Shown one piece after another: positions 19,187 to 27,692 of a DNA stretch of 64,000 bases (positions are counted from its first letter, which is position 1; every line of letters starts with the position of its first letter). This DNA comes from Phormidium tenue FACHB-1050 (GTDB taxonomy: Bacteria; Cyanobacteriota; Cyanobacteriia; Pseudanabaenales; Pseudanabaenaceae). The notes beneath the pieces were generated by a model that was not told the DNA's origin, ran no database searches, and saw only the letters and a list, made by a program, of their open reading frames with translations. The translations under genes and the position numbers were made by a program. The stretch is taken from assembly GCF_014696925.1 (NCBI RefSeq), contig NZ_JACJQY010000021.1:20883-84882 (forward strand), read 5' to 3'.

Positions 19187-19420
19187 ATGACAGCAACCGA
19201 AAAGCTCTATCAACTCATCCAAACCCTTCCAGAAGACCAAATCAACCAAATTTTTTACTTCGCCGAATCTCTCCACCAAAAACAGCACAATCCATCCCAA
19301 TCGCTTCCCCTTGGTACACTCACTGGACTTCTAGGTATTGCCAAACGCTCTGACTCAACACCTAGCGATCAAGAACTGCAATCCGAGTATACAGACTATC
19401 TCATTCAAAAATACCTGTAA
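19187..19420 (+). CDS. DUF2281-like small protein (antitoxin-like)
   Basis: A 77-residue acidic protein starting MTATEKLYQLIQTLPEDQINQ and continuing QIFYFAESLHQK. This N-terminal helix pair is typical of short cyanobacterial DUF2281-type proteins, often paired with PIN toxins. No toxin gene is adjacent; the next gene, 23 bases downstream, is the SF2 helicase. It may be an orphan antitoxin or a small regulator co-transcribed with the helicase. The start codon is supported by the conserved helix. Confidence 0.6.
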   Translation: MTATEKLYQLIQTLPEDQINQIFYFAESLHQKQHNPSQSLPLGTLTGLLGIAKRSDSTPSDQELQSEYTDYLIQKYL

Positions 19421-19443
19421 ACCAGATCTAGTCAAAAACATCC

Positions 19444-21576
19444 ATGAGTAAACCCAAAGCCATCCCCTCCGTATCTGTCACCTACGCCCACAACGGCACA
19501 TCCAGCCGCCCCAATGCCCTCGGTATGCGCCCCATGCAAGAACAAGCCTACCAAAAACGCGGCGAACAATATTTATTAATCAAATCACCCCCCGCCTCTG
19601 GCAAAAGTCGCGCCCTGATGTTTATCGCCCTCGACAAGCTCGAAAATCAAGGACTCAAACAAGCGATCGTCGTCGTTCCCGAAAAAGCGATCGGCGCTAG
19701 TTTTCACAATGAGACACTTACTCAGTATGGCTTTTGGGCGGATTGGCAAGTAGAACCAAAATGGAACCTGTGCGATGCTGCTGGCAACGATGGCGGCAAA
19801 GTGGAATCGGTGCAGAAATTTCTCGATAGTGAAGCCAAGATTTTGATCTGTACCCATGCCACCTTCCGTTTTGCAGTGGATAAATTTGGCATTGAGGCGT
19901 TTGATCAGCGCTTGATCGCCATCGATGAATTTCACCATGTTTCCGCAAATCCCAACAACAAACTCGGTGAATATGTCGGTCAACTGATGGCAAGGGATAA
20001 AACCCATATTGTCGCCATGACTGGCTCTTATTTTCGTGGTGATGCGATCGCGGTGCTGCACCCCGAAGACGAAGCCAAATTTGAACCCGTTAAATACACC
20101 TACTACGAACAACTCAACGGCTACCAATATCTAAAGCAACTCGACATCGGTTATTACTTTTATGCAGGTAGTTATGCCGATGAAATTATGCAAGTTCTCA
20201 ATCCCAAAGAAAAAACGATTCTGCATATTCCCAATGTCAACTCCCGCGAAAGCACCAAGGACAAAATTCGCGAAGTAGAACATATTATTGAAGAGTTAGG
20301 AGAATGGCAAGGAGCCGATCCAGAGACAGGCTTTCAACTGGTCAAAACTGCCGATGGGACAATCTTAAAAATTGCCGATTTAGTCGATGACGATCCCGCT
20401 AAACGCGACAAAGTGACATCGGCTCTCAAAGATCCCACCCAAAAGCATAACCGCGATCATGTCGATATCATCATCGCCCTCGGCATGGCAAAGGAAGGCT
20501 TCGATTGGATTTGGTGTGAACACGCCCTCACCATCGGCTATCGTTCCAGCCTCACCGAAATTATCCAAATCATCGGTCGCGCCACCCGTGATGCACCCAA
20601 TAAATATCGCGCCCGTTTCACCAACCTCATCGCCGAACCCGATGCTTCCGAAGAAGCCGTCACCGAAGCCGTAAATGACACCTTGAAAGCGATCGCCGCC
20701 AGCCTGTTAATGGAACAGGTTCTTGCGCCGCGCTTCGAGTTCAAACCCAAACGCCCTGAGAATCAACCAACAGAAGGCTTTGACTATGGCGCAGAGGGCT
20801 ACGATCCCAATAAATGTAATGTGGGGATTAACCCAGAGACTGGTCAGATTCAATTAGAAATTAAGGGATTAGCCGAACCCAAAAGTAAAGAAGCAAAAAG
20901 GATTTGTCGCGAAGATTTAACGGAACTGGTGACGGCTTTTGTGCAAGATAAACAGGCGATCGAGCGTGGTCTATTCGATGAGGAGTTAGTTCCTGAAGAA
21001 TTAACCCAAGTCCGCATGGGCAAAATCGTCAAAGAGAAGTTTCCCATCCTCGAAGAACAGGATCAAGAAGCAGTACGTCAACATGCGATCGCAGCGCTAA
21101 ACGTAATCCAACAAGCCAAAAAATCCCTAAATGAATTAGGTAATAGCTATACGCTTAATCCCAATGCGATCGCTTTTCCTGAATCCACCGATTCTCCCGA
21201 TCAATCAGATCGTCAACAACTAGAGCAAGAGCCATCTCCAAACACAGCCTTGATTGACGGTGTGCGTCAGTTCGCCTTCTCCGTCACCGAATTAGACATT
21301 GATCTAATCGATCGCATCAATCCCTTCGGTGAAGCCTACGCCATCCTCGCCAAGTCCATGACCGAAGAGCGACTCAAACAGATCGCCGAAGTAATTGCCG
21401 CCAAAGATATAAAACTCACCATAGAAGAAGCAAGGGAATTAACCAAACGAGCGCTACGGTTTAAACAGGAGAGAGGCAGACCACCATCTATCAATGCCAT
21501 CGATCCTTGGGAAAAAAAGATGGCAGAAGGAGTAATCTTTTTCCAACGCAAAGCGAAGGAGGCACAAAATGCCTAA
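19444..21576 (+). CDS. SF2 DEAD/DEAH-type helicase of the restriction-like island
   Basis: A 710-residue ATP-dependent helicase or translocase. Motif I is SPPASGKS (48-55), motif II DEFHH (161-165), motif III TGS (about 194) and motif VI GRATRD (378-383). Residues 450-710 form an acidic helical C-terminal domain I do not recognise. The last eight bases overlap the start of the GIY-YIG gene, so the two are translationally coupled. With the upstream methyltransferase this resembles restriction or phage-defence loci; the helicase would provide DNA translocation. It lacks the nuclease domain of HsdR. Confidence 0.83.
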   Translation: MSKPKAIPSVSVTYAHNGTSSRPNALGMRPMQEQAYQKRGEQYLLIKSPPASGKSRALMFIALDKLENQGLKQAIVVVPEKAIGASFHNETLTQYGFWADWQVEPKWNLCDAAGNDGGKVESVQKFLDSEAKILICTHATFRFAVDKFGIEAFDQRLIAIDEFHHVSANPNNKLGEYVGQLMARDKTHIVAMTGSYFRGDAIAVLHPEDEAKFEPVKYTYYEQLNGYQYLKQLDIGYYFYAGSYADEIMQVLNPKEKTILHIPNVNSRESTKDKIREVEHIIEELGEWQGADPETGFQLVKTADGTILKIADLVDDDPAKRDKVTSALKDPTQKHNRDHVDIIIALGMAKEGFDWIWCEHALTIGYRSSLTEIIQIIGRATRDAPNKYRARFTNLIAEPDASEEAVTEAVNDTLKAIAASLLMEQVLAPRFEFKPKRPENQPTEGFDYGAEGYDPNKCNVGINPETGQIQLEIKGLAEPKSKEAKRICREDLTELVTAFVQDKQAIERGLFDEELVPEELTQVRMGKIVKEKFPILEEQDQEAVRQHAIAALNVIQQAKKSLNELGNSYTLNPNAIAFPESTDSPDQSDRQQLEQEPSPNTALIDGVRQFAFSVTELDIDLIDRINPFGEAYAILAKSMTEERLKQIAEVIAAKDIKLTIEEARELTKRALRFKQERGRPPSINAIDPWEKKMAEGVIFFQRKAKEAQNA

Positions 21577-22786
21577 ATCCCAAAACCCTCAACAGATTAC
21601 CGATGAAGATTTTGCCTTGTTAGCAGAATTTGGAGATGATATCGCTCCCGATCAAGTTGGGCAACTCTCCGCTAAACAAGAACGAATTATTGCTGGCTTT
21701 GAAGAAATTGAGCGCTTTGTTGCTGAGCATGACAGATTACCCCAACATGGTAGCGATCGCGATATTTTTGAACGGCTTTATGCAGTACGTCTCGATCGCC
21801 TCCGTGAATCACCAGAATGTCGCGAAGTTCTTAAATCTCTGGACAATCGAGGTTTACTAGATGCAGATAATCAAGATCCTAATATTAATCAATCTTCCGA
21901 TATTGACGATATCTCAGATGCAGAACTGTTGGCGGCTCTTGGGATAGAAGCTAATCCAGCACAAGATATTACCCGTCTCACCTATGTGCGATCGCGCCAA
22001 GAAATCAAAGCCGCCGAAGAAATTGCCCAACGTAATCCCTGCCAAGACTTCGAGCAGTTCAAACCAATCTTTGACCAAGTACAGCACCAATTAAAAACAG
22101 GCGAACGTCAAACCATCAAATATCAGGACAATGCCACCATCAACCTCAACGATTTATTTATCCTTGACGGGCAGAAAGTCATCGTTGCCGAAATGGGAGA
22201 ATGGTTTACCAGCGATTATGGTCTGCCTAACTCTCGCTTACGAGTTGTTTATGACAATGGCACAGAGAGTGATTTATTATTGCGATCGCTGCAACGCGCT
22301 TTAAATAAAGACAAAACCAGCCGCCGCATCACCACTCCCGATCTCGGACCACTTTTTCTCAGTACTGAAGCTGAAGACGACTTACCAACTGGTTACATTT
22401 ATGTGCTGCAAAGCCAATCCGATCATCCCTTCATTGTCGAAAATCGTTCGGTCATTCACAAGATCGGCGTGACTAGCGGCGACGTAAAAAAGCGGATTGC
22501 CAACGCTAAAAAAGATCCCACCTACCTACTCGCCGACGTGGACATTGCCCGCACATTCAAATTAGTAAATATTAATCCAAAAAAACTTGAGGCGCTGCTG
22601 CACAGGTTTTTCGACAACGCCCGATTAGAATTAGCCCTACCCGATCGCTTTGGCATACCAGTACAACCAAGGGAATGGTTTTTCGTTCCATTAGAAACCA
22701 TTGAAGCCGTAATTGAAAAAATTAAAGAAGGAACCCTTGACCAATTTCAATATGATCCAGAAACACTCAGTCTCAAGCGATCATAA
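21569..22786 (+). CDS. GIY-YIG (T5orf172-type) nuclease domain protein
   Basis: A 405-residue protein. Residues 1-260 are an acidic helical region unfamiliar to me, with the short motif ISDAELLAALGIE. The C-terminus (275-385) is a GIY-YIG nuclease of T5orf172 type: G275-Y-I-Y278, K298-I-G300, R309 and the metal-binding E341 in KLEALLHRFF are all present, so it is probably catalytically competent. It overlaps the helicase gene by eight bases. It is the only obvious nuclease in the island, which makes it the candidate cleavage subunit if the island restricts DNA. Confidence 0.83.
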   Translation: MPKSQNPQQITDEDFALLAEFGDDIAPDQVGQLSAKQERIIAGFEEIERFVAEHDRLPQHGSDRDIFERLYAVRLDRLRESPECREVLKSLDNRGLLDADNQDPNINQSSDIDDISDAELLAALGIEANPAQDITRLTYVRSRQEIKAAEEIAQRNPCQDFEQFKPIFDQVQHQLKTGERQTIKYQDNATINLNDLFILDGQKVIVAEMGEWFTSDYGLPNSRLRVVYDNGTESDLLLRSLQRALNKDKTSRRITTPDLGPLFLSTEAEDDLPTGYIYVLQSQSDHPFIVENRSVIHKIGVTSGDVKKRIANAKKDPTYLLADVDIARTFKLVNINPKKLEALLHRFFDNARLELALPDRFGIPVQPREWFFVPLETIEAVIEKIKEGTLDQFQYDPETLSLKRS

Positions 22787-22884
22787 ATGAGATAAAAAGT
22801 TGTCTCAGTCTTCAGAATAAGGCGATCGCCTTGTTCTTGGTAAATTTTACTAATCGCCCTTACTTTGCAAGAACTTGCAAAAAT

Positions 22885-23853
22885 TCAAATTGCTGTACCG
22901 AGTAAATATAACAAACTCATCCTGATCGCTACACCGTTAGTCACCTGTTTATCAATCAAGCTCAAACGAGGATCATCCATTAAGTCAGAGCTAATCTCCA
23001 CACCACGGTTAACGGGGCCAGGATGCAAGACTTGGACATTCGGCGCACATTTGGCTAGGCGATCGCGAGTTATCCCATACCGCGCATGATATTCCCGCAA
23101 ACTCGGAATCAGGAATTGCCCCATACGTTCCATTTGCAAACGCAAAGTCATCACAAAATCCGCATCCTCAAGGGCTGGCTCAAGGGTGTAATGGATTTTC
23201 GCGCCATATTCCGCAAATTCTGGTGGTAATAATGTTGGCGGAGCCGCTAGATGTACATCTGCACCGTTAGTAAGCAAACTCCAAAGATTCGATCTCGCTA
23301 CCCGTGAATGCAAAATATCACCAACGATCGCTATTTTTTTGCCCTTTAGATCCTTAGCCGTCGGCGCTTTGGGATTGAGATACATGCAAAGGGTCAATAA
23401 ATCCAATAAAGCTTGGGATGGGTGTTCATGCTTGCCATCACCAGCATTGAGGATCGCCACTTTGCCGCTGAGGGCATCCATATCGCGGGCGATCGCCAAA
23501 GGCACACCTGCCGATTGATGGCGAATCACCATAATGTCTGTACCCATCGCCAGAAAAGTTCTTGCCGTGTCAAGAATCGTTTCGCCCTTGGTAAGTGCAG
23601 ATGTCCCAGGAGCAAAATTTAAGGTGTCGGCTGAGAGTCGCTTGGCGGCAAGCTCAAAACTATTACGGGTACGGGTCGAAGATTCAAAAAACAAATTAGC
23701 GACAACTTTGCTCTGCAAGGTTGGTACTTTTTTATTGCGACGCGACAGCACTTCTAAAAAGCTAACGGCTGTCTGCAAGACCGTTTCATAATCATTCGGC
23801 GTAAAATCAGCCAGCGAGATTACATGTCTTCGCTGCCAAGTAAGTTCAGTCAT
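22885..23853 (-). CDS. pyrB: Aspartate carbamoyltransferase catalytic subunit
   Basis: It catalyses carbamoyl phosphate + L-aspartate to carbamoyl-aspartate, the committed step of pyrimidine synthesis. The 322-residue protein has the phosphate loop SSTRTRNSF, the [12 protein letters not shown] block and the C-terminal [11 protein letters not shown], all family signatures. No pyrI is visible. A small hydrophobic ORF ends 12 bases upstream of its start. The neighbouring pyrFE fusion on the same strand suggests a loose pyrimidine cluster. Confidence 0.96.
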   Translation of the reverse strand: MTELTWQRRHVISLADFTPNDYETVLQTAVSFLEVLSRRNKKVPTLQSKVVANLFFESSTRTRNSFELAAKRLSADTLNFAPGTSALTKGETILDTARTFLAMGTDIMVIRHQSAGVPLAIARDMDALSGKVAILNAGDGKHEHPSQALLDLLTLCMYLNPKAPTAKDLKGKKIAIVGDILHSRVARSNLWSLLTNGADVHLAAPPTLLPPEFAEYGAKIHYTLEPALEDADFVMTLRLQMERMGQFLIPSLREYHARYGITRDRLAKCAPNVQVLHPGPVNRGVEISSDLMDDPRLSLIDKQVTNGVAIRMSLLYLLGTAI

Positions 23854-23865
23854 GTTGCTTTAAAG

Positions 23866-24018
23866 CTAAGAGATAAGAGATATACCCGAAATCATGCCGA
23901 TGGGGGCAGGGGCAACCATGTCGTCTGGCAAGAAAGCGCGAGAGCTAACTAGTACTAACGTAAATAAAAAGATGGCAAAAATGATGAACGGTGCAATGTA
24001 CTGACGAAAAAATGGCAC
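23866..24018 (-). CDS. Small single-span membrane protein (50 residues), unrecognised
   Basis: The minus-strand frame from a GTG at 24018 to TAG at 23866-23868 encodes 50 residues. It begins MPFFRQYIAPF, runs through a hydrophobic helix (about residues 7-25) and continues VSSRAFLPDDMVAPAPIG. The composition is that of a one-helix membrane protein, like small photosynthetic or NDH subunits, but I do not recognise the family. No strong Shine-Dalgarno is seen. It ends 12 bases before pyrB, and a hairpin (24021-24063) abuts its start. Confidence 0.5.
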   Translation of the reverse strand: MPFFRQYIAPFIIFAIFLFTLVLVSSRAFLPDDMVAPAPIGMISGISLIS

Positions 24019-24020
24019 GG

Positions 24021-24063
24021 TTTTAAATCGTTGATTAACGATTACATTATCTACGATTTAAAA
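24021..24063. repeat. Inverted repeat upstream of the small membrane ORF
   Basis: Arms TTTTAAATCGT (24021-24031) and ACGATTTAAAA (24053-24063) with a 21-base loop. It could be a terminator-like structure for the upstream pyrFE transcript or an operator for the small ORF/pyrB unit. Confidence 0.5.
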
Positions 24064-24086
24064 CGCGATGCGCAACTAAAAGTCAG

Positions 24087-24254
24087 AAAGCATTGGTTCC
24101 TCGTATTGTACTTATGATAAATTTGAATTTTCGGGAGCTCAAATAACCACAAGTTGGTAGCTCAAAAATAAAAGCATTGGTTCCTCGTATTGTACTTATG
24201 ATAAATTTGAATTTTCGGGAGCTCAAATAACCACAAGTTGGTAGCTCAAAAATA
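24087..24254. repeat. Perfect 84-base tandem duplication
   Basis: Bases 24087-24170 recur exactly at 24171-24254, beginning AAAGCATTGGTTCCTCG and ending GTAGCTCAAAAATA. It lies just downstream of the pyrFE stop (minus strand). The identity of the copies suggests a very recent duplication. The end of the unit plus flanking bases resembles 29765-29821 upstream of rpsP. Confidence 0.95.
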
Positions 24255-24325
24255 GTTGCACATCGCTTGCTTAAAGGGCTTACTTAAAGGAAAAGTGAGA
24301 CAGTCTGCCGAATAAACCTTTAAAA

Positions 24326-25780
24326 TCAAGCGCAAGTCGTCAATAAAATATCGAGTTGCGCTGATTCTAAACGACCAGCTTCGTATAACGTTTTGGCAAT
24401 TTCAGAAAATTTCAACACCGTATGGGCTTGATAACCCTGACGCGCTAGTTTATGGGTTACATCCCTTTCGTGATCGATCAATACAACCACATCCTTCACC
24501 ATTAAACCCACCGATTGCAGTTTTTCGATGCCTTCTAGCACACTCTTACCTGTGATCAGAACGTCATCAATCAACACAACCATTTCACCTTCCTGAAATT
24601 GCCCTTCAATTAAACGACGAGTTCCGTGGGCTTTGACCTCTTTGCGAGGAAAAATCATGGGGTAGTTGAGGCGCAACCCCAAACCAGTTGCCGTGGGCAA
24701 TGAGCCGTAGGGAATGCCTGCAATGCGATCGAACGTCAAAGTTTTAAGAATATTGGCATAGGCATTGAGGACTTGCTCAAATACTTGAGGATGTGAAATT
24801 ATGGTGCGTAGGTCAATATGATAGGGAAACGTCGCACCAGATGCTTGGACAAATTTTCCAAACTGGATGCAGCCAATGTCATAAAGCTGCAAAATCAAAT
24901 CCTTATGGAGATGTTCTTGCAGAATGCACACATTTGAAAACCAAACCGAACAGGTTGGATTTCCCTGATTCATGTCTGCTCTCATCTGGTTGATGTCATT
25001 CCGTAGCGATTTGATGGCATTTCTGGGAGATTCAAGGCTTAACAGATCATCGGGAGTAGAAATAATAAGCCCATCAGCATTAGAGGTCAGTCCTGCTTTC
25101 AGCAATGCTTTTAATTCTGTTGGCTCTAGCGAAATGTCATCCGCTAAGATCAACCGCTCAGGCGAAATCGCACGGATGCGGGCAAAGACATCAGCACTGC
25201 CAGCCACTTCTAACCCCAACTGCTCTGCAATCCCCCAAGTTTTAGCTTGCTCTACTAAATTCAGATAGAACGGCGATTGACGGGTCGGATATTCTTGCAA
25301 CATAGCTGTTGAAGAATTGTCCGTAGCACACAAGATAAATACAGCTTTATCTGGATAGATGAGAAAGGGAGTCACGCCATCTTGCCCAATGTATGGATTG
25401 AGGGTAACTGCATCTACCTGCCAGACTTTAAAGATCATCTGGGAAAAAATTCTGCTGGTATGACTGTCACTATGCTGAGCATCTAGAATAACTGGAATGT
25501 GATGTGGGATGGTCGCCAGGATCTGCCGCAATAATCCTAGCCCCGAAGCCCCCAATGCGCGATAGAACTCAAAAGTTAGCGTGTAAGCGCAAACTAAATC
25601 AGCCGTTTCAACAATCAACCATTGCAACCATTCCTGTAATTCCCAAATATGAGCATGAGCTCCTTCCCAACCACCTAGGTGTTGAGGCCATATTTGAGGA
25701 TTTGGAGAGAGTTCAACAGAGAGCAAACTCTGATTGCGGGTCATAGCTTTGCTCAACTTATCACAAAAATTCATAAACAA
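24326..25780 (-). CDS. PyrF-like/PyrE fusion: degenerate OMP decarboxylase domain plus orotate phosphoribosyltransferase
   Basis: A 484-residue fusion. The N-terminal half (about 1-270) aligns with type 2 OMP decarboxylase, but both key lysines are lost: the family AYK segment reads VCAYT (T67), and the DAKxxD signature reads D100-A-Q-H-S-D105, with Gln102 in place of the catalytic Lys. The C-terminal half is orotate phosphoribosyltransferase with an intact PRPP loop VVLIDDVLITGKS. The protein can plausibly make OMP but probably not decarboxylate it, so a separate pyrF is expected elsewhere. It is 17 bases downstream of the CBS-CP12 gene, likely one operon. Confidence 0.88.
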   Translation of the reverse strand: MFMNFCDKLSKAMTRNQSLLSVELSPNPQIWPQHLGGWEGAHAHIWELQEWLQWLIVETADLVCAYTLTFEFYRALGASGLGLLRQILATIPHHIPVILDAQHSDSHTSRIFSQMIFKVWQVDAVTLNPYIGQDGVTPFLIYPDKAVFILCATDNSSTAMLQEYPTRQSPFYLNLVEQAKTWGIAEQLGLEVAGSADVFARIRAISPERLILADDISLEPTELKALLKAGLTSNADGLIISTPDDLLSLESPRNAIKSLRNDINQMRADMNQGNPTCSVWFSNVCILQEHLHKDLILQLYDIGCIQFGKFVQASGATFPYHIDLRTIISHPQVFEQVLNAYANILKTLTFDRIAGIPYGSLPTATGLGLRLNYPMIFPRKEVKAHGTRRLIEGQFQEGEMVVLIDDVLITGKSVLEGIEKLQSVGLMVKDVVVLIDHERDVTHKLARQGYQAHTVLKFSEIAKTLYEAGRLESAQLDILLTTCA

Positions 25781-25797
25781 TTTTGGGAGAGAAGGAT

Positions 25798-26451
25798 CTA
25801 ATCGTCATAAATACGACATTCCAAGGCATTGGGATTATCCTCGCAGTACGACAGGAGTGAATTCTGTTCCTTTTTTTCGACCTGTTGATGGGCGGCTTCC
25901 GCTTCCTTCTTTTTGACCCGTTGATGGGCGAATTCCGACTGGAGTTCCTCAAGCGCATCCCAAGCCGCAGCACACTCTGGAGAGGTGCTCCCCCTTGCTA
26001 TACAAATAGTTCGCGCGTCTTCACGGGCAATTTCGATTTCATCTTCAATAAATAGTCGTTTCGGATTTTCTACAAAGTCACTCTTAAAGAGAATGTCACT
26101 GACGGAAACAATACCTAGCAAGGTTTTGCCATGAATCACAGGTGCTCGACGAATGTGGGTTTGAGCAAATAACCGAGCCACATATTCCACACCCAGTTCG
26201 GGATTGATGACCACACAGGGCTTAACCATAATTTCGTAAACCCGCACTGTCTTGGGATCGAGACCAAAGGCTGCCACTTTGTAGATAATGTCGGTTTCAG
26301 TCACCATCCCATAGGGGTCTTGTTCATGGCGTGGTTCGACTATCAGTCCCCGTAGGTGTTTGTCTTTCATCAACTTCACAGCATCTGCAACCGTTGCCGA
26401 ACCAAGAATGGTGACAACGTTTGGGGTCATAATTTCTTCAGCTTGCATCAT
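25798..26451 (-). CDS. CBS-CP12 fusion protein
   Basis: A 217-residue fusion of a CBS-domain pair (about 1-125; adenine-nucleotide sensors) with a CP12 domain (about 140-217). CP12 proteins bridge GAPDH and phosphoribulokinase to switch off the Calvin cycle in the dark through two redox disulphides. The pairs here are C150/C160 and C203/C212, with the AAWDALEEL motif between them and C-terminal CRIYDD. The loop between the pairs is about 11 residues longer than in free CP12 and contains an AHQRVKKKEAE/AHQQVEKKEQ duplication. The start may be ATG 26451 or 26448. It sits directly upstream of pyrFE. Confidence 0.92.
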   Translation of the reverse strand: MMQAEEIMTPNVVTILGSATVADAVKLMKDKHLRGLIVEPRHEQDPYGMVTETDIIYKVAAFGLDPKTVRVYEIMVKPCVVINPELGVEYVARLFAQTHIRRAPVIHGKTLLGIVSVSDILFKSDFVENPKRLFIEDEIEIAREDARTICIARGSTSPECAAAWDALEELQSEFAHQRVKKKEAEAAHQQVEKKEQNSLLSYCEDNPNALECRIYDD

Positions 26452-26599
26452 AGGAATTTAAATTTTTATTGAATGGGATAACTGGAATATGTTAAAAATT
26501 GGCTAGTATTGCCCAGAAAGTAATATAGGAATTTAAATTTTTATTGAATGGGATAACTGGAATATGTTAAAAATTGGCTAGTATTGCCCAGAAAGTAAT
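26450..26599. repeat. Perfect 75-base tandem duplication over the CBS-CP12 leader
   Basis: Bases 26450-26524 recur exactly at 26525-26599, beginning ATAGGAATTTAAATTTTTA and ending CCCAGAAAGTAAT. The proximal copy begins inside the CBS-CP12 start codon, so the 5' leader, and any promoter in it, is duplicated. Confidence 0.95.
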
Positions 26600-26618
26600 G
26601 TGCTGGGTGCTAATTTCA

Positions 26619-26873
26619 TCACAGATAGCAGAGAGGTAAGAGGGCGATCGCTGAATCTGGTCGGGAGGCAGCTTTCTCCTGAATGCCAGGTGCATAGGCT
26701 TCAAGTACTGCACCGTTTTGTGAACATGTCGTCATGAAATAGTCGCAGGTTGGACATTCGGTCTGAGTCACTTGTAGTCTTGGGCACTTACACCCAATGG
26801 TTAAGCGAGTGCTAAAGAGCCGTTGAGCCTCGCTGCCGCAGTTGGGACATCGAATTTTCATAATTTTGTTCAT
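26619..26873 (-). CDS. Small zinc-ribbon protein
   Basis: An 84-residue protein with CPNC near the N-terminus (about 9-12), then CKCP, CPTC and a further Cys in MTTCSQNGAV, which could build one zinc ribbon. A shorter start at MKIRCPNCG (26861) is possible. It lies between the CBS-CP12 gene and trxA on the same strand. I do not know its function. The C-terminal tail from about residue 68 looks unstructured. Confidence 0.65.
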   Translation of the reverse strand: MNKIMKIRCPNCGSEAQRLFSTRLTIGCKCPRLQVTQTECPTCDYFMTTCSQNGAVLEAYAPGIQEKAASRPDSAIALLPLCYL

Positions 26874-26946
26874 CGTTGCATTTCAAAATTGAATGATCGC
26901 GTGAGAAGGAAATGTTCAGAAACAAGGGGGAACACACATTGGAATA

Positions 26947-27270
26947 CTATCGCTGTCGTTCTACCGCAGCCATAAATTCTTCATAGGGCTTGACCCCAAT
27001 TAACGTTTCCATCAATTCGCCCTGTTTAAATACCATGACGGCTGGAATACTTCTAATTCCAAAGCGTTTGGCTACGGCTTTGTTCTCGGTCACGTCCAGC
27101 TTGAGGACTTTTGCGCGATCGCTATAATCTTCAGCCAGTCGATCAATTAATGGCGCAACCATTTTGCAAGGTCCACACCAAGTTGCCGTGCAATCCACAA
27201 CCATAAGTGATTCATTGCTCAATAGGGAATCAAATTCAGTTTCATCTTGAATAAATGTAGCCGTAACCAT
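26947..27270 (-). CDS. trxA: Thioredoxin
   Basis: A 107-residue cytosolic disulphide reductase with the canonical active site WCGPCK and the cis-Pro loop IRSIPAVMVF. GGAGA seven bases before ATG 27270 supports the start. It is flanked by ferredoxin and a zinc-ribbon gene and is close to CBS-CP12, whose CP12 disulphides are thioredoxin targets in other organisms. That suggests a small redox-regulation cluster. The exact thioredoxin class (m, x or y) is not assigned. Confidence 0.95.
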   Translation of the reverse strand: MVTATFIQDETEFDSLLSNESLMVVDCTATWCGPCKMVAPLIDRLAEDYSDRAKVLKLDVTENKAVAKRFGIRSIPAVMVFKQGELMETLIGVKPYEEFMAAVERQR

Positions 27271-27315
27271 GTCTATATCTCCAAATTGATGATGTGTGAG
27301 TTAGTACTGTGTGAC

Positions 27316-27612
27316 TTAGTACAAATTTTCTTCTTGGTGCGTTTTAATCGTGCAATTGGATCGGGGATAAGTAACACAGGTCAGCACAAACCCAGCATTC
27401 ACTTGGTCTTCATCTAAAAATGATTGATCCGACTGATCCACTTCACCAGAAATCAGTTTGCCAGCACAGCTAGAACAAGACCCTGCCTGACAAGAAATTG
27501 GTAAGTCAATGTCCGCTTCGCATGCGGCTTCGTAAACGGTTTGATCGTCTTGGACATCGATGGTGACATCTAATCCCTCGTCATTCACGAGTTTTACTTT
27601 GTAAGTTGCCAT
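27316..27612 (-). CDS. Plant-type [2Fe-2S] ferredoxin
   Basis: A 98-residue electron carrier. The cluster ligands are C41, C46, C49 and C79 in [15 protein letters not shown] and VLTCVTYP, the exact PetF spacing. It could carry electrons from photosystem I to FNR, ferredoxin-thioredoxin reductase or others. The neighbouring thioredoxin gene is compatible with a redox link. The usual C-terminal tail is replaced by [13 protein letters not shown], close to PetF1. Whether this is the main photosynthetic ferredoxin or an isoform cannot be decided here. Confidence 0.94.
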   Translation of the reverse strand: MATYKVKLVNDEGLDVTIDVQDDQTVYEAACEADIDLPISCQAGSCSSCAGKLISGEVDQSDQSFLDEDQVNAGFVLTCVTYPRSNCTIKTHQEENLY

Positions 27613-27692
27613 GCGGTACTCCTAATCAAAACAAATTTAAGGCGTTAAGTTGGGATATAGTGTTCTTGCAAGTCATTGAAATAGACACCACC

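Noticed and set aside
19585..20127. 180-residue minus-strand ORF
   Set aside because: Antisense to the helicase core, whose motifs are clear on the plus strand.
24087..24254. Possible CRISPR array
   Set aside because: The two units are exact adjacent tandem copies of 84 bases without spacers, and no cas genes are present; the same holds for 26450-26599.
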